From Bin34 sp963422415 (GTDB lineage Bacteria; Chloroflexota; Anaerolineae; Caldilineales; Caldilineaceae), in NCBI GenBank assembly GCA_963422415.1, contig OY729430.1:1984001-2048000 (forward strand): a stretch of DNA of 64,000 bases. Direction: 5' to 3'. Under the pieces are notes generated by a model, which was given only the letters and a program-made list of their open reading frames with translations, had not been told where the DNA came from and did no database searches. The position numbers were made by a program, and so were the translations under genes. Below, piece by piece: positions 34,979 through 44,312 of the stretch. The stretch's first letter is position 1, and each line of letters begins with the position of its first letter.

Positions 34979-35716
34979 TCAGAGGCCCACTATGCACTGG
35001 CTGTGCAAGGTGGGGCACCAGTGTTTCTCAATATAGCCCACTACCAGATTCGTGCCTTCGGCATGCGATACGTAGGGAGAACGGGCCGGGTTGTACATGC
35101 AGTCCGTAAGATCTCGGATCAGGCCGGTCTGCATTCCCCAGCGCACCATCTGCTTAATGCCAAAAGACCTGTGTAGTACGCACATGTTCGTGTGCACTCC
35201 CAGAATGAAGAGCCAGGCGATACCGCGATACTGCAGCCAGCTGTAAATTTCTTTGCCGCTGTCCGAGATCACGTCCCGTGCTTCATCAATATAGATCCCT
35301 TCCTGTTGGCGGCGCCAAGCCTTGTGCGGCTCTGTTTCGCCAGTGTCTGCACCGTGGTCGGAATCGTCGATGGGCAGAGGTGGATTCGGCACGGTCAGGT
35401 CAGGCGGTGGCTTGACGGCAGGTGTTCCCAAAATGCGTTTCCGGGCCTGCGAATCTGCATAGAAATCCAAGGTGTCGGAGGGAGCATGAATGATGGACAT
35501 GCCCCGTTGGCGGGCGGCCCGTACGGTGACCTCCATGCGAGGCACGAGCTCGGCCAGCCTCTCTTGGGCGCCACGGCACCAATGTCCGTCCCAGACATCG
35601 CAAACGAGCGCTGCACACTGGGTAGGGTCCAGTTCGACATCTTCGACGCGAGTCTTCCATGTCGCCTTTCCCGTATGGTCTTGGCCCAGTTCAGATCGGC
35701 GCAAGGCAATATGCAT
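34979..35716 (-). CDS. Isochorismatase-like cysteine hydrolase
   Basis: The 245-residue protein has the isochorismatase/nicotinamidase fold. The catalytic Asp lies in V-C-D-V-W-D-G-H-W (Asp40), a Lys is possible near K132, and the nucleophile Cys179 sits in G-V-H-T-N-M-C-V-L-H-R-S. The G-V-x-T-N-x-C motif is the family signature. Relatives hydrolyse C-N bonds of amides such as nicotinamide, carbamates or ureido compounds. Allantoinase lies about 3.4 kb away, so a ureide or N-carbamoyl substrate is conceivable but unproven. Two further acidic residues of the metal site (D-x-H type) are not obvious. Length is slightly above the usual 180-210 residues because of an insert around 95-140. Confidence 0.85.
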   Translation of the reverse strand: MHIALRRSELGQDHTGKATWKTRVEDVELDPTQCAALVCDVWDGHWCRGAQERLAELVPRMEVTVRAARQRGMSIIHAPSDTLDFYADSQARKRILGTPAVKPPPDLTVPNPPLPIDDSDHGADTGETEPHKAWRRQQEGIYIDEARDVISDSGKEIYSWLQYRGIAWLFILGVHTNMCVLHRSFGIKQMVRWGMQTGLIRDLTDCMYNPARSPYVSHAEGTNLVVGYIEKHWCPTLHSQCIVGL

Positions 35717-35730
35717 AACCGGCTCCCAGC

Positions 35731-36738
35731 CTAGGCCATAGTGGACAACATGTCACGCGTGACCCGCTCCGCAACAGGCTCCCCGCAAGCATATCTCTCC
35801 AGTTCGCTGACGATCAATGCCCCTTGCCGCCGCCGGGCGTTCTCTGATTTGCCGGCCATGTGCGGGGTGAGGGTGACGTTGGGCAGACCGCGCAGCCGGC
35901 TGTCGATGGGCAAGGGTTCCGTGTCAAAGACATCCAAGGCGGCTTGGTACCGATTGTCTTTCAGGGATTCATAAAGGGCATCGGCATCCACTACGTGAGA
36001 GCGTGCCGTGTTGATGAACAGGGCTCCGTCCTGAATTTTATCCAACAGATCCTGCCCGATCATGTGATGGGTCTCTGGGGTGGGTGGAGCCTGCACAGTG
36101 ATGATGGGGCACTGGCTCATCAGATTTTCCAAGGAGACTTGACGCACTCCCAGCTCTTGAGCCCGTCCCGAACTCAGATACGGATCATAGACCCACAGCT
36201 CCGTGTTCAGGGCCCGCAACACGCGTATGACATTGCGGCCGGTGTGCCCGGCGCCAATGACGCCGACTCGGGACCCAGCCAGCTCATAGCCTAGATTCTG
36301 GGTCTGCGGCCAAGGCTCGCCCTCTTTCATGCGCTGGCTGATGCGATGTACGTTTCTGCGGCACATGAGCATCAACAACAGCGTCATTTCCGCCACGGCC
36401 GGAGCAATGGCGGCGGCGGCATGCACTACCAGGATGTCACGTTCCCAAACCGGTTCAGGGAGCAGTCGCCTTATGGATCCGGCGGAATGGGCAATCATTC
36501 TCAACCGCGGGGCGCCATCCATCACGGCCCGCGAAAAGGGGGGGGTGCCCCAACCCGAGATGACAACCTCACAGTCCTGAATGAGCTCCGTCAGTTCTTC
36601 TTCCGCAAGGCGGGTTTCCTGCTCTTGAAATTTCAGCGCTGCCAGTGAAGCCAGCCGGTCCTGACTTTCGCGGGCGAAGAGGTTTTCAAACAGGCTTGGA
36701 TTGACGGCGACGGCAACGGTCAGATGGGATCTGGGCAT
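35731..36738 (-). CDS. D-isomer-specific 2-hydroxyacid dehydrogenase family protein
   Basis: The 335-residue protein has the NAD-binding motif V-G-V-I-G-A-G-H-T-G-R-N. The catalytic residues are Arg in N-T-A-R-S, Glu in F-D-T-E-P and His in T-P-H-M-A-G. An N-terminal lid domain precedes them. The family reduces 2-keto acids or oxidises D-2-hydroxy acids in the cytoplasm. Codon ATG 36738 is the better start; a GTG at 36750 is in frame but has no ribosome site. It is 14 bp upstream of the isochorismatase-like gene and heads the minus-strand run. The window has a second, different member at 49721-50707. Confidence 0.88.
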   Translation of the reverse strand: MPRSHLTVAVAVNPSLFENLFARESQDRLASLAALKFQEQETRLAEEELTELIQDCEVVISGWGTPPFSRAVMDGAPRLRMIAHSAGSIRRLLPEPVWERDILVVHAAAAIAPAVAEMTLLLMLMCRRNVHRISQRMKEGEPWPQTQNLGYELAGSRVGVIGAGHTGRNVIRVLRALNTELWVYDPYLSSGRAQELGVRQVSLENLMSQCPIITVQAPPTPETHHMIGQDLLDKIQDGALFINTARSHVVDADALYESLKDNRYQAALDVFDTEPLPIDSRLRGLPNVTLTPHMAGKSENARRRQGALIVSELERYACGEPVAERVTRDMLSTMA

Positions 36739-37243
36739 GGAGTTTCTCACAGCGGAGGGAATGGCGTGAATTGTATCGCGTTTGCAGCCAAACCGAGTTC
36801 AGGGTGTCTGGGGAAAGTCCGCTCGAGTCTGCCCTCACGGACTGCAGCATGGCTCAAAACGGGACTTGATTTGGACATCCAAGAGCCATCAAGTATGGCT
36901 TGTTTTCCGCCTCGTTGTGTCTGTACAGGAGGATCGGCTCGGCGGACACGCGCCGGATTCTTTAGACTTGCACCGAACCGGTGCGTTTGTCGCCGCTGGA
37001 TTCTTCAAGCAAAGTGGTTTCAAGATCTGTGCTGTAATTTGCAAATTGACATAAAGCAAGAGGCAAGGGCTACCGAGAATTTCCGCGGTCAAACAACTCT
37101 AACTGACTGACAGAGCTTGCCGCAGATGGTCGGGATTCCTTGGGCGCTCCTGTCGAGATGGACCAAGAGGCAGCGGAAGGACAGACAGATGCGGCAAGGG
37201 ACAGCGCGGAAAGTTCAATCAATTGTGTCTGGCAGTGTGCCAG
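36739..37243. other. Intergenic region, about 505 bp, with one perfect hairpin
   Basis: I see no gene on either strand. A perfect inverted repeat GCACCG-AAC-CGGTGC at 36970-36984 is present and is followed on the plus strand by a short T-containing stretch; it could end a transcript or bind a protein. A TTGACA near 37046 lacks a -10 partner. Confidence 0.35.
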
Positions 37244-38722
37244 TTACCACCATGCAGGCAGAGCGGGGGCAAACAGCTCTTCGATCTCAAGCGCAAGAGC
37301 CGCATAGGCATCGGGTTCAGATCCGATACCATCCAGGCAAGTCCGCCCTTGATCTGCCGAAAGGCGATGCAGACGTTCATGAAGTCCTGCCAAGTTGTTG
37401 AGAGTCATTGAGAAAGACTGTCCTCTGCTATCCAATCCTACGCAGATGATGGTAGCCAGTCGTTCGTGAGGTGGAGAGTGAGTCGCGTTGTCGCTCCACA
37501 CCAACAACAGTTCCTGTGGCCGATTTGCCAGTACATACCCCATCATGACAGGTCCCAAGGCGATATAGTCGACAGGCAACGCGATGCTGGTTTCCGGATT
37601 CTTGCTCAATTCCTCGGCCAACTCGATCAGAACTGCCGTAGCGTACAGATCGGCTATGTCTTCGCCGAATGTAGTGCCATAGCGAGTTGCTATGTCTTGG
37701 GCCTTGGCTATGGATTGTCCTAGGCTTTCGATTCCACGGGTCGCAATCGGATCATCCATCAAATGATGTGCGAATTCGTGCAGTACTACAGCCAGAATGC
37801 CGCTGGTCGCGGCCACGGTGTATTCCAGAGACGAAGGAAAAACGGCTTCAATCTCGGCGAAGTCCAACCACATTTGGGTCAGCAATTCTTCGCATATTAC
37901 GATCTCTTTCTGTCCAAGAAAGGTGAGAGCAAAAGCGTTGGCCTGTCCACAATTCTGAACCGTAACCTGCACGGAGCGCGTGGAGTCGGTCTGTTTGACG
38001 GTATGTTCAATCATAAAGTCGAACAGGGCCTTGGTGTCCGGCTTTTCGTGAGATGCCAAGACTGGCAAAAAATCAACAAATGGGTACTGGGCATGCTCAG
38101 CGTGAATCCACTGATTGCGACTGCTCCCTGCTATATGCACTGCCAGCCATGTCCTTTCCCGATTGCGTCCCAACACATTTAGGCGTTGCCCTGGTTTCAT
38201 CTTGCCCAGTTGGGCATGAAACTGGCTTGGTCCAGCCCAAAGCGCTGTCTCTGCCTTGATCACTGCCGTTTCAGACACCCAACCGAGGACCACTCTGGAG
38301 TGGTTGAAGTGGTCAGGGTGTGTTGGCTCTGATTCCAACACTGGCAATTCGGGCGGCATGTAATCAACCAACTCGGACCAGATCCAGGTGCCACGTGCCA
38401 ATTTGAACCATGCTTGGCTGGAAGATTGTCCGACAGGCAACACCGGGTGCTCTGCCGGAATGACCTCCACAACTTGGAACTCCAATCCGGGACCTGCGCG
38501 CAGATTTGAGACACGCAGTGTTCGCACCACTGCTTGCGAGGGCAATGGAGACCGCGGATCTGTTGATTCTGGAACACTGTCGGCAGTTCCGGCATACCAT
38601 ATCGCTCCCCCTGCAACAACCACAAGCGACAAAGAGCCGACTATCCACAGCATGCAGCACGGCCGACAACGTCTCTTGGCTTGCGGATGCGAAATGGGAG
38701 AGGTCTTGCGTCGGCCGCGCAT
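37244..38722 (-). CDS. Membrane-anchored SH3b protein with a DUF4344-like HExxH metallopeptidase domain
   Basis: The 492-residue protein has a basic N-terminus, one membrane helix (about 24-43), and two SH3b-like domains: about 65-120 with V-S-N-L-R-A-G-P-G and about 153-212 with A-L-W-A-G-P-S. A C-terminal domain (about 230-492) holds H-E-F-A-H-H at 315-320, followed by G-E-D-I-A-D-L-Y at 353-360. This resembles DUF4344 putative metallopeptidases, where the downstream Glu/Asp could complete the zinc site. The protein would be outside the membrane. The start is ATG 38722; a GTG at 38779 is in frame. It stands alone between two gaps; no substrate is suggested by neighbours. SH3b domains often bind peptidoglycan or surface peptides. 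Confidence 0.78.
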   Translation of the reverse strand: MRGRRKTSPISHPQAKRRCRPCCMLWIVGSLSLVVVAGGAIWYAGTADSVPESTDPRSPLPSQAVVRTLRVSNLRAGPGLEFQVVEVIPAEHPVLPVGQSSSQAWFKLARGTWIWSELVDYMPPELPVLESEPTHPDHFNHSRVVLGWVSETAVIKAETALWAGPSQFHAQLGKMKPGQRLNVLGRNRERTWLAVHIAGSSRNQWIHAEHAQYPFVDFLPVLASHEKPDTKALFDFMIEHTVKQTDSTRSVQVTVQNCGQANAFALTFLGQKEIVICEELLTQMWLDFAEIEAVFPSSLEYTVAATSGILAVVLHEFAHHLMDDPIATRGIESLGQSIAKAQDIATRYGTTFGEDIADLYATAVLIELAEELSKNPETSIALPVDYIALGPVMMGYVLANRPQELLLVWSDNATHSPPHERLATIICVGLDSRGQSFSMTLNNLAGLHERLHRLSADQGRTCLDGIGSEPDAYAALALEIEELFAPALPAWW

Positions 38723-39072
38723 AGTCTGGGCTTGCGGATCCAAGCGATCATTGATTCTAACTAAACAAGGCAAGATCACAAGTCAAATGGGACATTGCCG
38801 GTCCAATCGCTGTCCTGATCTGCACCTGTGGGGATGGCTCTGTCCGTGATTTTGTGGTCATGCTTCTCCGAACAAGCCGTCAGGCCGGGATTTTGAACTC
38901 CAGAGGTTTGCGCCTTCTATTTCGGGCTGAATGGCAATGTGTCATGAAAATTCCTGTCAGGGACGCGATATGGATTTCATTCCGTCTTGGGCTGTGGGGG
39001 TTTGTGGCCAGCGTTCAGCTTTCAGGATCTGTCGGACCAGAATGGCAAGAACTGGCGATTTTCCAATTCGAA
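38723..39072. other. Intergenic region, about 350 bp, no feature called
   Basis: This lies between the SH3b-metallopeptidase start and the allantoinase end. A plus-strand frame 38854-39372 runs into allantoinase in another frame and has no motif. I see no promoter or terminator I would support. Confidence 0.35.
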
Positions 39073-40467
39073 TCAAGCGGGCATCCCGGCTTGGATGTTG
39101 TCTGGAGCCTCTCGTTTCAGCAGCTCACCGAATCCCGGATCCACCGTGATCGTGCCCTGTTTGCAGACACAGACTCCCCGTACGAAAGTCTGTTCCACGC
39201 GTCCACGGAATTGGAACCCGGCAAACGCACTGTGCTGGTTGAGATAGTGCAGATCCTCCTCGGCCAACGTCCACTGTCGGTTGGAGTCGACAATGACCAT
39301 ATCGGCATCGCTTCCAGGCTGAATCGTGCCTTTGCGCGGATACAGTCCGAAGATGCGGGCTGGATTGGCTGATACCATTCGGGTTAGCAGGGGAAGGGAA
39401 AGACCTCTCTTATGGACACCCTCTGTCATCAGCCCTGGCAGCATTGTCTGGATCCCTGAAATCCCGCCCCACGCCTGCCAGATATCCGTATAGCCGATCT
39501 CCTTGTCCTGTACTGTACAAGGCGAATGATCCGATCCAATCGTGTCTACCTGGCCCGCCAAGACACACTTCCATAGCGCTTCCACCTGTGCGCGGCTGCG
39601 GATTGGCGGTGCACACTTGGCTCTCGGCCCAATGCGCTCATAGTCGTTCAGATCAAGCATAAGATACTGTGGACAGGTTTCAACGGTTACATTGACGCCT
39701 TTTGTCTTGGCTTGGGTTGCCGCCTTGATTCCTTCTGCAATGGATACATGCACGATATGGAGTTGGGCGCCAGTCACGCCGGCCCAGAACAGGACACGCT
39801 GGACCGCCTCCAGTTCCTGGAACGGTGGTCGTGATTCCGGCCAAGCCAAGAAATCTCGTCGTCCCGCAGCCTGGAGCTCTCGTGCCAGAAAGGCTGTCAT
39901 GTATTCGTTTTCCGAATGGATGGCGACCAGATTGCCCAATGTGCGCGCTTGTTTCATGCCTGCATAAATCAGATCGTCATCCACTCGGGGAAATCCAGGA
40001 GCATATGTCATGAAGGCCTTGAGTCCAATGACCCCTGCATTGTGCAGCGACTGCAAATCCGCCAGATTGTTGTTGACCAACCCGCCCCAGTGCGCATAGT
40101 CCACCACGGCCTCGCTCTGCACGGCCTCGCGTTTGCGGTCCAACTCGGTCAGGTTGATGGTGGGTGGCGTGGAATTGAGGGGCATGTCGAGTATTGTGGT
40201 CACACCCCCCGCAGCAGCGGCTTTGGTGCCCGTTCGGTATCGTTCCCATGTCTCGAGACCGGGTTCGTTGAAGTGAACATGTCCATCCACCAGCCCTGGC
40301 AACAGCCACTTTCCCTGAAGATCGACGGTTTCCGCCGCTTCAAGGGTCGGCGCTCCTTCCACAACCTGGGAAATGCGCCCGTCCACCACGGTCACGCCAC
40401 CGTGAAAGACCCCTGTTTCCGTGACCACTGTACCGTTTTTCAGGTAAAGATCTGATTTCATGGGCAT
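39073..40467 (-). CDS. allB: Allantoinase (cyclic amidohydrolase, AllB type)
   Basis: The 464-residue protein is a metal-dependent cyclic amidohydrolase. It has H63/H65 in G-H-V-H-F-N-E-P-G, the carboxylated Lys150 in L-K-A-F-M-T-Y, H184 in H-S-E-N, H240 in I-V-H-V-S and Asp313 in G-S-D-H-S-P-C. The F-N-E-P-G and K-A-F-M pattern is that of allantoinase, which opens the allantoin ring to allantoate, rather than dihydroorotase. ATG 40467 starts M-P-M-K-S; the second Met is an alternative. No allantoicase, ureidoglycolate or urate genes sit next to it, so full allantoin use depends on genes elsewhere. A dihydropyrimidinase-like substrate cannot be entirely excluded. Confidence 0.9.
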   Translation of the reverse strand: MPMKSDLYLKNGTVVTETGVFHGGVTVVDGRISQVVEGAPTLEAAETVDLQGKWLLPGLVDGHVHFNEPGLETWERYRTGTKAAAAGGVTTILDMPLNSTPPTINLTELDRKREAVQSEAVVDYAHWGGLVNNNLADLQSLHNAGVIGLKAFMTYAPGFPRVDDDLIYAGMKQARTLGNLVAIHSENEYMTAFLARELQAAGRRDFLAWPESRPPFQELEAVQRVLFWAGVTGAQLHIVHVSIAEGIKAATQAKTKGVNVTVETCPQYLMLDLNDYERIGPRAKCAPPIRSRAQVEALWKCVLAGQVDTIGSDHSPCTVQDKEIGYTDIWQAWGGISGIQTMLPGLMTEGVHKRGLSLPLLTRMVSANPARIFGLYPRKGTIQPGSDADMVIVDSNRQWTLAEEDLHYLNQHSAFAGFQFRGRVEQTFVRGVCVCKQGTITVDPGFGELLKREAPDNIQAGMPA

Positions 40468-41241
40468 CTTGCTTCACTAGGATACATGGTTCAAGTGCCC
40501 ACGACAGGCGGCCCCGCGCCCAATCCTGACCTTGCCGTGCCGTTGCACGAAAAGAGAGCTCTGTGCGAGTGTCCACAATCGTGGGTTCAAGGGAGAGTTG
40601 ACGTTCGGTGATGCCACCGCCATGTCGTCAGCCGGAACCATCCTGTTGCACCAAGCAAGAGACAATGTTGCCATCGTCCCCACTGCATGCAGTGTCGGAG
40701 AGGCTGCCGTCGGGGTCGTGACAAACATTTCCAAAGGCAATGCTTGAACCTTCTCACAATCAACGCCGAACGTGCAAAATCAAGGAGAGCTTACGTCAGC
40801 CAGACTGGGGAGAATGAGGGATCGCAGGGCCGGACAGGGATTTCCTGAAGCTGTTGAAGATGACTGTCACAAGGTCGATGTCACAAATGAGCGGCAAGAC
40901 CGGAGGACGCCTCTGCGGCGTCAATTCCAATGGGCTGAACGTCACGCCCGCGTCTGTGATCAATCATGACGGCGCTGCAGAGAGACTTGCGCATGGTCGC
41001 TCGGATCCGAAGCAGGAAGGCCCAAGCTGACTCAGGATAGAGGTCCCCGTCATGATTCCTGCATGAAAAAGTCGGTCTGGAGTTTAGAATCGATAGGTGT
41101 CGGAACAGACTTGGCTGCTTTCTTGGGCCCATTCACTGCAACTCTGCATCCCAGCGATCGGAATCAGTCGTCATGTATTGAAGTCGGCATGGGAAACAGC
41201 CGCCTTGAAAATCCGCTGCCATGGTCAGCAAGGAGCATGCA
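40468..41241. other. 774-bp region with a possible gene remnant
   Basis: This is divergent from allantoinase and precedes the cupin gene. Apart from a short frame resembling the start of UxaA-type SAF proteins (separate entry), I see nothing recognisable. Several stops occur in all plus frames between 40748 and 41240. Confidence 0.4.
40622..40747 (+). pseudogene. Possible remnant of a UxaA-like SAF-domain protein
   Basis: A 41-codon frame reads I-L-L-H-Q-A-R-D-N-V-A-I-V, then S-V-G-E-A-A and V-T-N-I-S-K-G, which resembles the start of altronate-dehydratase-like SAF domains (L-H-x-x-D-N-V-A, then P-x-G-H-K). It stops where the conserved G-H-K would follow, and downstream frames do not continue the domain. 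I read this as a degraded fragment; chance similarity is possible. Confidence 0.3.
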
Positions 41242-41577
41242 ATGCCTTTTTATGAACCATCGGAACGCAAGTCCCTCCAACCCTTTGGAGCTGATGGTCC
41301 TTCCCTCAAGACCTTTTGGGGCGACAACATTATGGTTTCTGTGATTGAAATGGCACCCGGCTCCATAGTGCCACCGCACAGTCATCCTCAAGAGCAAGCG
41401 GGTTATGTGTTGGAAGGAGAACTCGAATTCATCTTGGAAGGAAAAAGGACCCAGGTCGGTCCCGGCAGCGTTTTCTTCATTCCCGGAGATGTGGAGCATT
41501 CCGTTGTTGTGACCGGTCCCGGCACTGCCAAAGTGGTGGACATATTCGGTCCGCCGCGCGATGACTACAAATACTAG
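41242..41577 (+). CDS. Single-domain cupin protein
   Basis: The 111-residue product is a single cupin barrel. Metal ligands lie in P-P-H-S-H-P-Q-E-Q (motif 1: two His and Glu) and V-E-H-S (motif 2 His). Between them are the usual G-x-V-F-F-I-P-G-D turns. ATG 41242 has AAGGAG 6 bp upstream, so the ATG at 41221 is unlikely to be used. The DgoD-like dehydratase starts 49 bp downstream on the same strand and is probably co-transcribed, which suggests a sugar-acid role. Small cupins can be isomerases, lyases or binding proteins; the function is unknown. Confidence 0.88.
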   Translation: MPFYEPSERKSLQPFGADGPSLKTFWGDNIMVSVIEMAPGSIVPPHSHPQEQAGYVLEGELEFILEGKRTQVGPGSVFFIPGDVEHSVVVTGPGTAKVVDIFGPPRDDYKY

Positions 41578-41626
41578 AAGACTGGCGAGACCTGGCCTGG
41601 CCGTCAATGCATAAGGAGCCGTCCCA

Positions 41627-42793
41627 GTGCAGATCACACGCATCACCCCTATCATGGCCAAAGGATTGAGCCGTATTTACACTTTCGTCAAGGTGGAAAC
41701 GGATCAAGCCGGGCTGGTCGGATGGGGAGAGGCCTCCCTGGAAGGCAAACCGCGGGCCGTGGCGGGATGCATCCATGATTTCGAAACCATGATTCTGGGC
41801 GAAGATCCGCTGCGCATTGAATACCTGTGGCAGATTATGTATCGCAGTGCCTTCTGGCGGCAGGGGGTCATCGGCCTGACAGCCTTATCTGGCATTGATC
41901 AGGCTTTGTGGGACATCAAGGGCAAAGTCTACGGCCGCCCCGTGTTTGAACTGTTGAATGGACCGGTCAGGGACAAGGCTCGCATGTATACCCATTTTGG
42001 AGGCGCGGATCCTGAGTCTGCAGTCCAAAGCGCCTTGGCCAAGGTGAGTCGGGGCTGGACGGCCATCAAGACGGTCCCAGTGCCCGTCACTGAAATCGTG
42101 ACGGGACCTGTCAAAGTAAAACAGGCGGCCGCCGTATTGCAGGCAGTCCGGGAAGCCGTTGGGGACGACATCGAAATTCTCCTCGATCTGCATGGCCGCT
42201 TGACCCCCCAGATGGCCGTATTGTACGGCACCGCCTTTGAGGAATTTTCGCCCTACTTTCTTGAGGAGCCCTGCCAGTCCGAGAATCCCAAGGCCATGGC
42301 GGCTGTGCGAGAAAAACTGGTGACACCCATTGCGACGGGGGAACGTCTTTTCACCCGCTGGGGGTTTCGCGAAATACTGGAGGTCAATGCCGCCAGCGTC
42401 TTGCAGCCGGACTGCTGCCATGCCGGCGGCATCACGGAACTGATGAAGATCTCCGCCATGGCCGATGTGTACTATACTGGCTTGGCCCCTCACAATCCCT
42501 ATGGGCCGGTTTCCACTGCAGCCTGCCTCCATGTGGATTTCGCCGCCCCCAATTTTCTGCTGCAGGAAATGGTGGATCCGCTGACCGATCCGGTAGCGCA
42601 GGAATTTGTCACAGAGCCTCTGTCAGTGGTGGATGGTCACATGTTCCCGCCCACTGGACCAGGACTGGGCGTGGAGGTGGATGAAGCAGCCTGTCGGCGA
42701 CACCAACCTGATTTCTCGTCAGGGGAGGCCGCGGATTTCGCGCGCGGCACGTATGGTGCCTTTCATCCCGACGGTGGAGTGGCAGATTCCTGA
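41627..42793 (+). CDS. Enolase-superfamily sugar-acid dehydratase, D-galactonate-dehydratase-like
   Basis: The 388-residue protein matches the DgoD group of the mandelate racemase subgroup. It has L-D-L-H-G-R (metal Asp and catalytic His), L-E-E-P-C (metal Glu), G-E-R-L-F-T-R-W-G-F (third Glu and substrate Arg) and A-P-H-N-P-Y-G-P (His of the Asp-His pair). Such enzymes dehydrate galactonate, gluconate or related acids to 2-keto-3-deoxy acids. The start is a GTG at 41627 with AAGGAG 8 bp upstream. It follows the cupin gene. No kinase or aldolase for a 2-keto-3-deoxy acid lies close by. The exact sugar acid is unknown. Confidence 0.87.
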   Translation: MQITRITPIMAKGLSRIYTFVKVETDQAGLVGWGEASLEGKPRAVAGCIHDFETMILGEDPLRIEYLWQIMYRSAFWRQGVIGLTALSGIDQALWDIKGKVYGRPVFELLNGPVRDKARMYTHFGGADPESAVQSALAKVSRGWTAIKTVPVPVTEIVTGPVKVKQAAAVLQAVREAVGDDIEILLDLHGRLTPQMAVLYGTAFEEFSPYFLEEPCQSENPKAMAAVREKLVTPIATGERLFTRWGFREILEVNAASVLQPDCCHAGGITELMKISAMADVYYTGLAPHNPYGPVSTAACLHVDFAAPNFLLQEMVDPLTDPVAQEFVTEPLSVVDGHMFPPTGPGLGVEVDEAACRRHQPDFSSGEAADFARGTYGAFHPDGGVADS

Positions 42794-42919
42794 TCCGAAT
42801 CACTGCCCCGGACTTGGAGAGCGGCGCCCGGTACAGGAAGACGACACCCATGACCGACCCTGATCGATGTCTAGCTGTCAGCCGATGAGGCTTGAGGGCA
42901 CGGGGCTTGTATTGCTTCC

Positions 42920-44023
42920 ATGAACACAGTCATGACACATGTCAAACCCAGTTTGCTGGATGTGTCCCCTTCGGAGTTGACATCCGCGTTGACTCGAGCC
43001 GGCGAGCCAGCGTACCGGATCAAGCAGGTGCAAGACTGGATCTACCAGGATTTGGTCTCCGATTTCTCCGAGATGACCAATCTGCCAGTGCATCTGAGAC
43101 AGGCGCTGGCAGAGGCCTATGACATTTGGCCACTCAGCTTGGACATTTACACAGTGTCCAGGAACAGGAACACGCTGAAAGCCCTGTTTCGGCTGCAAGA
43201 CGGAGAATGTGTGGAAGCGGTCCTGATGCTGTACGATCGCCGTCAAACCTTGTGCATCAGCAGCCAAGTAGGATGTGCCATGGGGTGCACGTTCTGTGCG
43301 ACCGGGCTGGATGGCCTGACCCGCAACTTGACTGCCGGCGAAATCATAGGGCAGGTTCTGGCTTTGGCCAGCATGTTGCGCCGTCGCCAGGAACTAGAGT
43401 TGCCCCTGGATGCCTATCGGTCCCATGTGAGCAACATTGTCTTCATGGGAATGGGCGAGCCTTTTCACAATTACAAAGCGGTCTGGGATTCCGTTCGGAG
43501 TCTGACTGCGCCCCATTTCTTTGGACTCAGTCCGCGCAACATTACGATCAGCACCGTTGGACTTGTCCCCCAAATCCGGGCAATGGCCCATGAACCGTTG
43601 CCCGTGCGCATGGCCATCAGTCTGCATGCTCCCAATGACGAGCTCAGATCCCAGATCGTGCCACCCGCCCGACGTTGGCCTATTGCAGAGATTTTGGAGG
43701 CTGTCCGCAACTACACGGATCACACCGGACGGCGCGTGACTTTCGAATATGTCATGTTGAACGATCTGAACGACGACCCGCGTCTGGGCATGGAGCTGGG
43801 GCGCCGATTGCGCAGTCTTAACTGCCACGTCAACCTGATTCCCTTCAATCCCATTCCGGGCGACGTGTTCCAGCCCAGTCCTGCGAACCGCATTCAAGCT
43901 TTTGCGGCGGCCGTGAACCAAGCCGGCATCACTACTACCATTCGCGTCCGCCGCGGGATCGAAATGGAGGCTGGCTGTGGCCAACTGCGAAAGAGAATTG
44001 AGCTGCAGCCCCAAGCCGTTTGA
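42920..44023 (+). CDS. rlmN: Dual-specificity 23S rRNA/tRNA adenine-C2 methyltransferase
   Basis: The 367-residue protein is a radical SAM enzyme of the RlmN type. The cluster motif is C-A-M-G-C-T-F-C in S-S-Q-V-G-C-A-M-G-C-T-F-C-A-T-G. Other marks are V-F-M-G-M-G-E-P-F-H-N, S-L-H-A-P-N-D-E-L-R, N-L-I-P-F-N-P and G-C-G-Q-L-R with the methyl-carrying Cys near the end. It methylates C2 of A2503 in 23S rRNA and A37 in some tRNAs. Start ATG 42920; ATG 42932 is an alternative, and neither has a strong ribosome site. It is convergent with rpmB. Confidence 0.95.
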   Translation: MNTVMTHVKPSLLDVSPSELTSALTRAGEPAYRIKQVQDWIYQDLVSDFSEMTNLPVHLRQALAEAYDIWPLSLDIYTVSRNRNTLKALFRLQDGECVEAVLMLYDRRQTLCISSQVGCAMGCTFCATGLDGLTRNLTAGEIIGQVLALASMLRRRQELELPLDAYRSHVSNIVFMGMGEPFHNYKAVWDSVRSLTAPHFFGLSPRNITISTVGLVPQIRAMAHEPLPVRMAISLHAPNDELRSQIVPPARRWPIAEILEAVRNYTDHTGRRVTFEYVMLNDLNDDPRLGMELGRRLRSLNCHVNLIPFNPIPGDVFQPSPANRIQAFAAAVNQAGITTTIRVRRGIEMEAGCGQLRKRIELQPQAV

Positions 44024-44135
44024 TTTTCGCCCTCGCAGGGATGGTACAGGAGGACCACCGCAGTCGCCCAGGCGCGCGGCCGATGGGCGTACACTCCGGC
44101 AGGGCCCAACGTCTGAGAAGAGAACTGATGTGCCG

Positions 44136-44312
44136 CTATTTGCCGAGAGACTTTAGACAAGAAGTGCAGACGCGTCGTCTGACAAGCCGCCCGCCCTCCA
44201 TGATCCGGGTCTTCTGGATGTTGGGATTCCAGCGCCGGCGGGTGGCCTTTTTCGACCAGGGGCGGTTGTTTCCGTACATTGGCGTTTTGGGACAATAATC
44301 GCATTTCGCCAT
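44136..44312 (-). CDS. rpmB: 50S ribosomal protein L28, zinc-ribbon form
   Basis: The 58-residue protein begins M-A-K-C-D-Y-C and contains N-N-R-P-W-S-K-K-A-T-R-R-R-W-N-P-N-I-Q, the L28 signature, then C-T-S-C near the end. The two C-x-x-C pairs mark the zinc-binding (C+) type. ATG 44312 gives the standard N-terminus; the frame is longer upstream without conserved residues. L28 is part of the large ribosomal subunit near the E-site. The gene is isolated, convergent with rlmN and divergent from the FakA-like gene. Confidence 0.95.
   Translation of the reverse strand: MAKCDYCPKTPMYGNNRPWSKKATRRRWNPNIQKTRIMEGGRLVRRRVCTSCLKSLGK

Noticed and set aside
38854..39372. Plus-strand 172-codon frame at the end of allantoinase
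   Set aside because: It overlaps the conserved C-terminal part of allantoinase in antisense and lacks any motif.
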